Origin: Gallionella sp. UBA4121
GTDB taxonomy: Bacteria > Pseudomonadota > Gammaproteobacteria > Burkholderiales > Gallionellaceae
Direction of reading: 5' to 3'
Length of the DNA stretch: 7,122 nt
Assembly: GCA_002381565.1 (NCBI GenBank)
Contig: DFWZ01000005.1
Coordinates: 1,715 to 8,836, forward strand
Each line of letters begins with the position of its first letter. Position 1 is the stretch's first letter. Below are positions 1 through 5,206 of this stretch, piece after piece. The notes below the pieces were generated by a model. It saw nothing but the letters and a program-made list of their open reading frames with translations. It was not told the origin of the DNA and searched no databases. The position numbers and the translations under genes are program-made.

Positions 1-360
1 GCACTTGTTCAGCACGATCAGCACGGACAGGTTCTGGTCAAAGGCGGCGATCAGGCAGCGCGTCACGACCTCGTCGCTGAAGGACGGCTCGGCTGCGACG
101 ACGATGATAATCTGGCTGACGTTCGCCGCGATGAGCTTTTCGCGGTAGGCGTCCGAACGATGCAAAAGTGAGCTGCGTTTTGCGGTGCGCTCAATCACGC
201 CCTGATTGTCGCCGCTCCGTTGCACTTCGACCATGTCACCGCATACCACATCGCTCTTTTTGCCGCGAGTCAGACAGGGCAGCAGGCTGTTATCGGCCAG
301 TCTCACCAGATATTGGCGACCGAAGGCCGCAACGACGCGGCCCTTTTGAATTTCGCTCAA
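1..360 (-). CDS. rsgA: RsgA, ribosome small-subunit-dependent GTPase A (N-terminal 120 codons; truncated by window edge)
   Basis: RsgA is a circularly permuted GTPase that binds the 30S subunit and helps its late maturation. The visible part starts L-S-E-I-Q-K-G-R-V-V-A-A-F-G-R-Q-Y and forms the N-terminal OB-fold (about residues 7-75, with the G-D-M-V-E-V segment), then the beginning of the GTPase domain (IIIVVAAEPSF, then VLIVLNKC). N118-K119 opens the NKxD (G4) motif, which comes first in this permuted family; the P-loop and the zinc-binding C-terminus lie outside the window. The chosen start is a TTG at 358-360 that shares two bases with the TGA stop of phhB. No ATG or GTG precedes it close by in frame, and no clear Shine-Dalgarno is visible, so translation is probably coupled to phhB. 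The short N-terminus, lacking the basic extension of the E. coli protein, is usual in betaproteobacteria as I recall. Identity is secure; the exact start is less so. Confidence 0.9.
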   Translation of the reverse strand, partial: MSEIQKGRVVAAFGRQYLVRLADNSLLPCLTRGKKSDVVCGDMVEVQRSGDNQGVIERTAKRSSLLHRSDAYREKLIAANVSQIIIVVAAEPSFSDEVVTRCLIAAFDQNLSVLIVLNKC

Positions 361-674
361 AGCTTGAACAGCGCGTCTACTTTCGCGGCGCAGTTGAAGT
401 CGTTGATCGACAGGCCGCCGATGTCGTGGGTGCTGTAGTCCACGCGGCAACTGTTATAGGTAACGGTAAGGTCCGGATGATGATCCTCGCGGTGCGCCAT
501 CCATGCCACCGCATTCACAAACGTGATGGTCTGGTAATAGTTCTTGAACGGGTAGGTTTTGCTGATGCGCAGGTCTTGCCGCTGCCAGCCTTCCAGCTGA
601 CGCAACAAGTCGTCGATTTCAGGCTGGGACAGCGGCAGTACGCCTCCACCGCAAGATTTGTTCTGGTCAGTCAT
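357..674 (-). CDS. phhB: Pterin-4a-carbinolamine dehydratase (4a-hydroxytetrahydrobiopterin dehydratase)
   Basis: This 105-residue cytoplasmic enzyme dehydrates 4a-hydroxytetrahydrobiopterin, recycling the cofactor of aromatic amino-acid hydroxylases. Family hallmarks are clear: a W in the early LEGW segment (residue 30), the E-D-H-H-P-D motif (63-68) and S-T-H-D-I-G-G-L (81-88). H65, H66 and H83 match the three histidines of the known PCD active site. Length is normal for the family. The ATG at 672-674 is preceded by AGAAG about six bases upstream; the open frame extends further upstream, but that extension would overlap the preceding gene and lacks family similarity. It lies 8 bases after the cytochrome-like gene and overlaps rsgA. 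No phenylalanine hydroxylase is in the window. In bacteria lacking one, members of this family have been linked to molybdopterin-related or moonlighting roles, so the physiological role here is open. Confidence 0.95.
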   Translation of the reverse strand: MTDQNKSCGGGVLPLSQPEIDDLLRQLEGWQRQDLRISKTYPFKNYYQTITFVNAVAWMAHREDHHPDLTVTYNSCRVDYSTHDIGGLSINDFNCAAKVDALFKL

Positions 675-682
675 AATATCTT

Positions 683-910
683 CTATTTGAACTTGTAATA
701 CTGGTTGAGATACGCGCCGAGATGCTGTTCTTCCTGCGCCGTCAGATTTACGCCGATATTGGCGCTGCACAGTTTGAACTGCGCCAGCATCTCGGGAGGG
801 CTGTGTACCTTGCGGTCAGCGCGGGTGAAAATTGCGCTGCCGGTCGGGAAGGGGTTGGCCATTGCCGTCGCGGCAGTGCACAGCAATATCAACGCAGTGA
901 TCAGTTTCAT
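683..910 (-). CDS. Small exported protein resembling a cytochrome c that lacks the CxxCH haem motif
   Basis: A 75-residue protein with a clear Sec signal peptide (MKLITALILLCTAATAMA, cleavage expected after residue 18 before NPFP), giving a mature periplasmic protein of about 57 residues. The remainder (GSAIFTRADRKVHSPPEML, then a C-terminal AYLNQYYKFK) closely resembles, from memory, the C-terminal two-thirds of a small class I-like cytochrome c commonly encoded beside phhB in betaproteobacteria. Those relatives carry a CxxCH haem-binding site and a histidine-containing stretch between the NPF and the GSAI segments. Here NPFPTG joins directly to SAIFTRADRK, so about 20-25 residues seem to be missing. 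The only mature cysteine is C48, so covalent c-type haem attachment by a normal site is impossible. The frame is intact, with a good ribosome site (GAGGG, overlapping the stop of the upstream peptidase gene). It lies 10 bases after the peptidase gene and 8 before phhB, in one operon. It may be a decayed cytochrome or a repurposed haem-free domain. Confidence 0.75.
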   Translation of the reverse strand: MKLITALILLCTAATAMANPFPTGSAIFTRADRKVHSPPEMLAQFKLCSANIGVNLTAQEEQHLGAYLNQYYKFK

Positions 911-920
911 GGTGTTTCCC

Positions 921-2165
921 TCAAGTTGATTGCAGGTTGGCGATGCGTACCGCAGCCGGCGGATGCGAGTCGTAAAATTTGGAATACAACGGGTCGGGGG
1001 TCAGGGTCGCTGCATTGTCCTGATACAGTTTGACCAGCGCGTTCACCAGATCGCCTGCGCTGGTTTGTTTTACAGCATAAGCATCCGCCTCGAATTCATG
1101 TTTACGCGAATAGGCCGACATGACGGGGCCGAGCAGGAAGCCTAACACCGGCATCACCATGAAAAACAGCAGCAGTGCCAGCGCGGTGCTGGGTGTGCTG
1201 ACGCCTAAACCCTGATAGAACCAGCTGGTTTTCATCAGGATAGCCAGCAGCCATAAAAAGCCCAGGCTCATCGCAAAGGTCGAGGCGATGCGTTTCATCA
1301 CGTGGCGGTGTTTGAAGTGGCCGAGTTCATGCGCCAGTACGGCTTCGACTTCACTGATGTTCAGGCGGGCCAAAAGGGTATCGAAGAACACGATGCGCTT
1401 GGTCTTGCCGAAACCGGTGAAATAGGCGTTGCCGTGCGCGCTGCGTTTGCTGCCATCCATCACGAACAGGCCGCTGGTCGTGAAACCGCAACGGGTTAAC
1501 AGGGCCTCGATGCGGGCCTTCATCGCTTCATCTTTAAGCGGGTTGAATTTGTTGAACAGCGGCGCGATGAAGGTTGGATAGATAAATAAAATCAGAAGAT
1601 TAAATACAACCCATACGCCCCACACATACAGCCACCAGTATTCGCCCATGCGACCCATCAGCCACAGCACGCCTGCCAGCAGCGGCAGTCCCAGCACGGC
1701 GCCCACCAGCAGGCCTTTGAGCGCGTCTGCCAGATACAGCTTGAAGGTCATGTTGTTGAAGCCGAAACGCGCCTCGATGGCAAAGGTGCGGTACAGATTG
1801 AACGGGGCTTCCAGCAGCGATGAGAGTATCAGTACGATGACGATGGTTGCCATGCCCTGCATCAGTGGCTGGCTGAACCAGCCCTGAGACAGGTTGGCGA
1901 TCAGTTGAATGCCGCCTGCTACGGTAAAGAGCAGCAACAGCGCGGCATCGAACAGCATGCCCAGCATGGAGAAACGCGTCTTCGCCGAGGTGTAATCCGC
2001 TGCCTTCTGATGGCTTGCGAGCGGAATTTGTTCGCGGAAAGCGTCGGGCACCTGGTTTCGATGCGCGGCAATATGTGCCAGATGGCGGCGTGCCAGCCAG
2101 AACTTTGCGAGCGTGGTGAGTGCGAGTGTGACGATAAAAATACTGGTGAATAGCGAAGCTGACAT
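921..2165 (-). CDS. M48 family (Ste24/CAAX-protease type) integral-membrane zinc metallopeptidase
   Basis: A 414-residue membrane metallopeptidase. The zinc site is complete: H279-E280-L-G-H283 in the AVLAHELGHFKH segment, with E357 of the H-E-F-E-A-D motif as the expected third ligand. Also present are the Ste24-type FVMDGSKRSAHGNAYFTGFG block (234-253) and a C-terminal D-S-H-P-P motif (399-403). Hydrophobic segments lie near residues 3-23, 68-90, 103-119, 150-170, 176-200, 295-311 and 327-348, matching the multi-pass Ste24 layout. Length is typical. Bacteria lack the eukaryotic CAAX maturation pathway, so the substrate is unknown; membrane-protein quality control is a common suggestion. The ATG start has no visible Shine-Dalgarno; TATAAC lies four bases upstream, which might be a -10 box giving a leaderless message. 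It heads the run peptidase, cytochrome-like gene, phhB, rsgA and diverges from orn, an arrangement I recall in many betaproteobacteria. Confidence 0.93.
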   Translation of the reverse strand: MSASLFTSIFIVTLALTTLAKFWLARRHLAHIAAHRNQVPDAFREQIPLASHQKAADYTSAKTRFSMLGMLFDAALLLLFTVAGGIQLIANLSQGWFSQPLMQGMATIVIVLILSSLLEAPFNLYRTFAIEARFGFNNMTFKLYLADALKGLLVGAVLGLPLLAGVLWLMGRMGEYWWLYVWGVWVVFNLLILFIYPTFIAPLFNKFNPLKDEAMKARIEALLTRCGFTTSGLFVMDGSKRSAHGNAYFTGFGKTKRIVFFDTLLARLNISEVEAVLAHELGHFKHRHVMKRIASTFAMSLGFLWLLAILMKTSWFYQGLGVSTPSTALALLLFFMVMPVLGFLLGPVMSAYSRKHEFEADAYAVKQTSAGDLVNALVKLYQDNAATLTPDPLYSKFYDSHPPAAVRIANLQST

Positions 2166-2204
2166 AAAGGTTATATGTTTTCAGTGGTATGGGTAAGTCC
2201 GGTT

Positions 2205-2233
2205 GTGACACAATACGCGTCTCAATGTTCAAT
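2205..2233 (+). promoter_or_regulatory. Candidate sigma-70 promoter of orn
   Basis: GTGACA (2205-2210, five of six to the -35 consensus), a 17-base spacer and TTCAAT (2228-2233, four of six to the -10 consensus) are placed so that transcription would begin near 2240, about nine bases before the orn ATG. The -35 lies within a perfect 11-base palindrome, TTGTG-A-CACAA (2203-2213), in the 83-base region shared with the divergent peptidase gene. If correct, the message has a very short leader, which fits the absence of a strong ribosome site. Confidence 0.4.
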
Positions 2234-2248
2234 CGAAGCGCACGAATT

Positions 2249-2794
2249 ATGGCACAAAATCAAAACTACCTTGTCTGGATAGATATGGAAATGACCGGGC
2301 TGAATCCGGATACCGACCGCATCATCGAAGTCGCGATTGTCGTGACCGACAATAATCTGGAAACCATCGCCGAAGCGCCGGTGCTGGTTGTGCATCAGCC
2401 TGACGTTATTCTGGACGGAATGGATAGCTGGAATAAATCCACGCACGGCAAGTCCGGTCTGATCGAGAAGGTCAAAGCATCGACGCTGGATGAGGCGGCT
2501 GTGGAAGCTGCGATGGTCGCCTTCCTCAAGGAATACGTGCCGGCCCGCACTTCGCCCATGTGCGGCAATTCAATCTGCCAGGACAGGCGCTTCATGGCGC
2601 GCTGGATGCCCGCATTTGAAGACTACTTCCATTACCGGAATCTGGATGTCAGCACGCTCAAGGAGTTGGCCCGCCGCTGGAAACCCGATATGGCGAAGGG
2701 TGTGAAGAAACACGGCAAGCACGAAGCGATGGCCGATATTTACGAATCGATTGAAGAACTGAAGCATTATCGCGAGCACTTCATCAAGCTTTAA
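2249..2794 (+). CDS. orn: Oligoribonuclease, 3'-5' exoribonuclease of the DEDDh family
   Basis: Orn degrades two-to-five-residue RNAs (and pGpG from cyclic-di-GMP turnover) to mononucleotides in the cytoplasm; it is the final step of RNA decay and is usually essential in gammaproteobacteria. The 181-residue protein has all catalytic residues at the same numbers as I recall for E. coli Orn: D12 and E14 (W-I-D-M-E-M-T-G-L), D112 (C-Q-D-R-R-F-M), H158 and D163 (G-K-H-E-A-M-A-D). The ATG at 2249 gives exactly the usual family length. In-frame starts at 2225 and 2189 would add 8 or 20 residues without family similarity, and would lie upstream of the predicted transcription start. The ribosome site is weak (GAAG about 11 bases upstream). 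It diverges from the M48 peptidase gene; its 3' side is followed by REP-like palindromes. Confidence 0.97.
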   Translation: MAQNQNYLVWIDMEMTGLNPDTDRIIEVAIVVTDNNLETIAEAPVLVVHQPDVILDGMDSWNKSTHGKSGLIEKVKASTLDEAAVEAAMVAFLKEYVPARTSPMCGNSICQDRRFMARWMPAFEDYFHYRNLDVSTLKELARRWKPDMAKGVKKHGKHEAMADIYESIEELKHYREHFIKL

Positions 2795-2822
2795 CCCAGA
2801 TAGTTCATTAGCACAAAATTGC

Positions 2823-2849
2823 GTCATACCGGCGAAGGCCGGTATCCAG
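2823..2849 (+). repeat. REP-like palindrome, left copy of an inverted pair
   Basis: A 27-base unit starting GTCAT and ending ATCCAG, with an 8-bp stem (ATACCGGC with GCCGGTAT) and a GAAG tetraloop, 28 bases after the orn stop. Its reverse strand reads as the I-P-A-F-A-G-M-T peptide familiar from spurious ORFs over dispersed repeats in many proteobacteria. Such units are generally mobilised by RAYT (TnpA-REP) transposases; none is in the window. It could also act as a transcript-end stabiliser or weak terminator for orn, although no T-run follows it. Confidence 0.75.
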
Positions 2850-2862
2850 ATGATTAACAATT

Positions 2863-2878
2863 TCCCACGTAAGTGGGA
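2863..2878. repeat. Short perfect hairpin between the two REP-like palindromes
   Basis: TCCCAC-GTAA-GTGGGA: a perfect 6-bp stem closed by a GTAA (GNRA-type) tetraloop. It lies 13 bases inside the left palindrome. Its role is unknown; it may be part of a three-hairpin composite element spanning 2823-2990. Confidence 0.5.
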
Positions 2879-2963
2879 CAGCATCATGGTTTGGCCGTTC
2901 CTCGAAACTCGCCGTGATCGGTAATCGGCTCGTTTTGCCTGCTTCGCAGAGTATTTTTTATGA

Positions 2964-2990
2964 CTGGATTCCGGCTTTCGCCGGAATGAC
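2964..2990 (-). repeat. REP-like palindrome, right copy in opposite orientation
   Basis: Read on the minus strand this matches the left copy at 24 of 27 positions. Two of the three differences (positions 6 and 21 of the unit) form a swapped base pair, A-T to T-A, in the stem, so the hairpin is preserved; the third difference is in the loop (GAAA here, GAAG in the left copy). The opposed pair separated by 114 bases resembles a BIME arrangement. It ends 56 bases before the universal stress gene. Confidence 0.75.
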
Positions 2991-3046
2991 GGCCTAATGG
3001 ATTATTTGGCTTTAACACGCTCAACTAAAGAACGAGGGAGATTGTC

Positions 3047-3487
3047 ATGTACAAACGCATTCTGGTTCCGATAGACGGCAGCAGCACTTCCGACAGGGCG
3101 TTGCAGGAAGCCATCAAGCTGATTGATGCGCAACCCGTGCAGTTGCGTCTGGTGCATGTGATCGATGACCTGCAGTTTCTCAATGCCGAAGGCTATGTGG
3201 ATTATGCGGAATTGCGCGAACTGACCCGGAAAATCGGCGAACGCGCGCTGGCCCGCGCAGAAGAAATCGCACGGCAGGCCGATATCACGGTAGATACCTC
3301 GCTGCTCGAAGCGAACGGTGAGCGTATCGCGCACGTCATTGATGCCGAAGCCACCAGCTGGGCCGCCGATCTGATCGTGATCGGCACGCATGGCCGTTCC
3401 GGATTCAGCCACCTGCTGTTCGGCAGTGTGGCCGAAGGCGTGGTGCGGGGGGCATCGGTGCCGGTATTGCTGGTGCGCAGCGAATAA
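3047..3487 (+). CDS. Universal stress protein, UspA family, single domain, ATP-binding type
   Basis: A 146-residue cytoplasmic Usp domain of normal length. The N-terminus YKRILVPIDGSSTSDRALQ carries the conserved aspartate D10 and the GSS turn. The C-terminal nucleotide loop fits G-2x-G-9x-G-S exactly: G113, G116, G126, S127 (in GTHGRSGFSHLLFGSVAEG), followed by the typical PVLLVR end strand. This motif marks the ATP-binding class (MJ0577-like) rather than the non-binding E. coli UspA class. Such proteins accumulate in stress or growth arrest; the biochemical role here is not known. The ATG has a strong ribosome site, GAGGGAG at 3034-3040, six bases upstream. It is a single-gene unit, flanked by the REP-like pair on the left and convergent hemH on the right; no convincing promoter was found in the 56 bases after the repeat. 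Confidence 0.95.
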   Translation: MYKRILVPIDGSSTSDRALQEAIKLIDAQPVQLRLVHVIDDLQFLNAEGYVDYAELRELTRKIGERALARAEEIARQADITVDTSLLEANGERIAHVIDAEATSWAADLIVIGTHGRSGFSHLLFGSVAEGVVRGASVPVLLVRSE

Positions 3488-3499
3488 CGCTGTTTTCCC

Positions 3500-3526
3500 G
3501 GCAGCCTGTCCGGTATTGGGGCTGTC
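3500..3526. terminator. Weak hairpin between convergent usp and hemH
   Basis: GGCAGCC (3500-3506) can pair with GGCTGTC (3520-3526), seven pairs including one G-U, across a 13-base loop. It sits in the 54-base gap where both genes end, as expected for a shared terminator. There is no T-run on either strand, so intrinsic termination is doubtful. Confidence 0.2.
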
Positions 3527-3541
3527 TGGGGCGTGACTGTG

Positions 3542-4630
3542 TTACTGTTTCGCGCCCATCGCCAGTGCGCGCAGCCGGCCTTGTTCCAGCTCGGCGGCAT
3601 CCGCTAACGGTAACCAGCCTTGCAGGTTGTCCATCACCAGATCCGTCAGCGCGTGCATCCACTTGTCATTGTCATTGAGGCAGGGGATATAGTGGTATTC
3701 GCCTCCGCCCGCGTGCTGAAAATCCTCGCGTCCTTCCATGGCGATTTCTTCCAGCGTTTCCAGGCAGTCAGCGACAAAACCGGGGCATACCACATCCACG
3801 CGGCGGATCTGCTGCCGGCCAAGTTCTTTTAGTGTGGCGGTGGTGTAGGGTTTGATCCACTCGGCACGGCCAAAGCGCGACTGGAAACTCACGGTATATT
3901 GTTCGGGCGTTAAACCCAGCGCCAGGGCCAGCAAACGGCCGGTCTTGTGGCATTCGCAGTGGTAAGGGTCGCCCTTGTCCAGTGTGTATTGCGGCACGCC
4001 GTGGAAGCTCATCAGCAGCTTTTCCGGGCGGCCGTGGCGTGTCCAGTAGTCGTTGATATTGGCCGCCAGTGCCTTGATATAGCCCGCATCATCGTGAAAG
4101 TTTTTGATGGTGCGCAGCGCCGGCAGGTTGCGCATCTGTTGCATCGCGCCAAACACCTGATCAAACACAGGGGCGGTTGCGCTGGCCGCGTATTGCGGAA
4201 ACATCGGCACGATCAGGATGCGCTGGCAGTTCTGTTCTTTGAGTCGGCGCAGTGCGTCGGGTATGGACGGGTTGCCGTAGCTCATCGCGAAATCCACGAT
4301 GAACGGAGCGCGGGTGCGCTCCCCCAGGAAACCCTTCAGTAACCTTGCCTGTTTCTCTGTGTAGACACGCAGCGGCGAACCCTCTGGCAGCCAGACGCTG
4401 GCATATTTTGCCGCCGATTTTTTCGGGCGGACGTTTAAAATGATGCCGTTGAGTATCAGCCACCAGAGCAGTTTCGGGATTTCCACGACGCGCGGATCGC
4501 CCAGAAATTGCCTGAGGTAAGGGCGCACGGCTTGCGCGGTGTGCGCTTCCGGTGTGCCGAGGTTGACCAGCAGAATGCCGGTATTCTCTGGTACGCCATG
4601 TTTGTATGCGGGTTCAGTCTGGTAGGCCAT
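3542..4630 (-). CDS. hemH: Ferrochelatase (protohaem ferro-lyase)
   Basis: HemH inserts Fe2+ into protoporphyrin IX, the last step of protohaem synthesis in this pathway. The 362-residue protein has the N-terminal GILLVNLGTPEA strand (18-29), the A-M-S-Y-G-N segment, the active-site M-S-F-H-G-V-P motif with catalytic H210, the SFQSRFGRAEWIKPYT block, and C-P-G-F-V-A-D-C-L-E-T with E301, matching the second metal-site residue. Length is typical for proteobacteria. The start at 4628-4630 (MAYQTEPAY) has AAAGA seven bases upstream. The open frame runs back to 4813, but that 61-residue extension has no family similarity and poor codon use, while another frame there looks better (see 4639-4749). 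It converges with usp and diverges from kdp. Intact ferrochelatase beside a haem-less cytochrome-like gene elsewhere in the window is probably coincidental. Confidence 0.96.
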   Translation of the reverse strand: MAYQTEPAYKHGVPENTGILLVNLGTPEAHTAQAVRPYLRQFLGDPRVVEIPKLLWWLILNGIILNVRPKKSAAKYASVWLPEGSPLRVYTEKQARLLKGFLGERTRAPFIVDFAMSYGNPSIPDALRRLKEQNCQRILIVPMFPQYAASATAPVFDQVFGAMQQMRNLPALRTIKNFHDDAGYIKALAANINDYWTRHGRPEKLLMSFHGVPQYTLDKGDPYHCECHKTGRLLALALGLTPEQYTVSFQSRFGRAEWIKPYTTATLKELGRQQIRRVDVVCPGFVADCLETLEEIAMEGREDFQHAGGGEYHYIPCLNDNDKWMHALTDLVMDNLQGWLPLADAAELEQGRLRALAMGAKQ

Positions 4631-4638
4631 ATTGTCTT

Positions 4639-4749
4639 TCAATTTTGCGACAGTGCATTGCCGGGCAGGCGCACGGTAATGCCCGAGAGCGCAATCAAGC
4701 GCCCGTAGTCCATGCGTTTCGGGCCGAACGCGGTGAGGGTGTCGATCAC
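4639..4749 (-). CDS. Putative small ORF or leader peptide immediately upstream of hemH
   Basis: A 36-codon frame from GTG (4747-4749) reads VIDTLTAFGPKRMDYGRLIA and continues to end PGNALSQN; an internal ATG at 4711-4713 would give 24 residues. The product is not recognised. Coding character is suggested by about 80% GC at third positions (28 of 35 codons), clearly better than the hemH-frame extension over the same bases. The TGA stop overlaps the hemH ribosome site (TGAAAGA) and lies 8 bases before the hemH ATG, so translation coupling is possible. Doubts: no strong ribosome site before the GTG, and the frame stays open further upstream to a stop near 4810, so this could instead be the remnant of a longer lost gene. 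Confidence 0.35.
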   Translation of the reverse strand: MIDTLTAFGPKRMDYGRLIALSGITVRLPGNALSQN

Positions 4750-4803
4750 TTGTTCGTCGGCGAAACAGGCAGGATTTTCGCGCGGTTGTTGAGTGCAGGA
4801 TGA

Positions 4804-4832
4804 ATTCTACCATTGTGCTGGCAGCCTGTCGG
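4804..4832 (-). promoter_or_regulatory. Candidate sigma-70 promoter of hemH (with the small upstream ORF)
   Basis: On the minus strand, CCGACA (4827-4832, four of six to the -35 consensus), a 17-base spacer and TAGAAT (4804-4809, five of six to the -10 consensus). Transcription would start near 4797, giving a leader of about 165 bases before hemH that contains the whole small ORF at 4639-4749. Confidence 0.45.
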
Positions 4833-4928
4833 CCTTAAAGGAAATCGGTGCAAACTTACCTGCAAGAATTTTTGCGCTTCGATTCTTCAGCTCTTCAAGT
4901 CAGCCAAACTGCCAGTCTGAGCAAAATA

Positions 4929-4966
4929 TTTACAACATTTTTACACACACGGTAGCTATCTTTACA
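4929..4966 (+). promoter_or_regulatory. Candidate KdpE operator: three phased TTTACA repeats upstream of kdp
   Basis: TTTACA occurs at 4929-4934, 4940-4945 and 4961-4966. Start-to-start distances of 11 and 21 bases place all three on the same face of the helix, as OmpR-family dimers prefer. The first two form TTTACA-N5-TTTACA, the same layout as the E. coli KdpE site I recall (TTTATA-N5-TTTACA, about -71 to -55). With a transcription start near 5000, implied by the -10 box at 4988-4993, the first pair also falls at -71 to -55. The third copy sits near -39 to -34 and may replace the -35 box. The kdpD/kdpE genes are not in the window. Confidence 0.6.
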
Positions 4967-4987
4967 CCGTTTTAATCTGCCGTTTTC

Positions 4988-4993
4988 TATTAT
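4988..4993 (+). promoter_or_regulatory. Candidate -10 box of the kdp operon promoter
   Basis: TATTAT, five of six to the consensus, 33 bases before the first kdp-region ATG (5027). No good -35 hexamer is found 16-18 bases upstream; the nearest similar hexamer, TTTACA at 4961-4966, is 21 bases away. This fits an activator-dependent promoter. The stretch 4833-4928 shows nothing else convincing. Confidence 0.45.
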
Positions 4994-5026
4994 GCAGCCT
5001 GTATTTTTCCAGCAGGGGTTAATGAA

Positions 5027-5119
5027 ATGGACTGGTTATATATATTTTTGATTCTGGCCTTCTTCGGGCTTTCCGTGCTGCTGGTGCATGGCATCGAAAA
5101 ATTGGGGAGATCGTCATGA
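5027..5119 (+). CDS. Small single-pass membrane protein encoded just before kdpF
   Basis: A 30-residue protein, MDWLYIFLILAFFGLSVLLV followed by HGIEKLGRSS: one hydrophobic helix over about residues 3-20 and a polar tail, likely an inner-membrane protein with its C-terminus in the cytoplasm. The ATG at 5027 has CAGGGG about eight bases upstream, and the stop overlaps the kdpF start (ATGA), so it is translated in the kdp transcript. It is not KdpF, which follows directly. As I recall, comparable unnamed M-D-W/x-x-Y-L-type micro-proteins occur before kdpF in other bacteria, which argues that it is a real gene, perhaps an accessory helix of the Kdp complex; no function is established here. An out-of-frame ATG at 5022 leads to a stop after nine codons. 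Confidence 0.75.
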   Translation: MDWLYIFLILAFFGLSVLLVHGIEKLGRSS

Positions 5120-5202
5120 CTTTCTATATTGCAGGCGCCATCGCGGCACTGTTGCTGACGGTGTACCTCGTGGTGGCTTTGCTTAAACCGGAGTTATTCT
5201 GA
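5116..5202 (+). CDS. kdpF: KdpF, small stabilising subunit of the KdpFABC potassium-transporting ATPase
   Basis: A 28-residue hydrophobic peptide, MTFYIAGAIAALLLTVYLVV then ALLKPELF. Size, single transmembrane helix and the Y-L-V-x-A-L-x-x-x-E-x-F ending match KdpF (E. coli KdpF ends YLVYALINAEAF, from memory). KdpF is a lipid-like stabiliser that packs against KdpA in the inner membrane. The ATG overlaps the upstream micro-gene stop and has GGGGAGA as ribosome site five bases before it. Unusually, kdpA does not follow within a few bases but 145 bases later (see 5207-5341). Confidence 0.93.
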   Translation: MTFYIAGAIAALLLTVYLVVALLKPELF

Positions 5203-5206
5203 TGGG

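Noticed and set aside
168..698. 176-codon plus-strand open frame
   Set aside because: Antisense to rsgA and phhB, both of which have clear family motifs; the translation is arginine-rich and unrecognisable.
1600..2232. 210-codon minus-strand open frame
   Set aside because: Shifted-frame shadow of the M48 peptidase N-terminal half; low-complexity R/A/G-rich translation.
2189..2248. Upstream in-frame starts for orn at 2189 and 2225
   Set aside because: They would lengthen the protein beyond the invariant family size and precede the likely transcription start; catalytic residue numbering fits the ATG at 2249.
2570..2887. 105-codon minus-strand open frame
   Set aside because: Antisense to orn, and its start region is the translated REP-like palindrome (the I-P-A-F-A-G-M-T signature of spurious ORFs).
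2991..3046. Possible promoter for the universal stress gene after the right REP-like copy
   Set aside because: Candidate hexamers (ATGACG, TATTTG, TTTAAC) are poor and wrongly spaced; not supportable from the sequence alone.
4631..4813. 61-residue N-terminal extension of ferrochelatase
   Set aside because: No family similarity, poor codon bias, and an internal ATG with a ribosome site at 4628-4630 gives the normal ferrochelatase start.
4864..4887. AAGAAT...ATTCTT inverted repeat
   Set aside because: Only six pairs with a 12-base loop, no T-run and no gene end nearby needing a terminator; expected by chance in AT-rich DNA.
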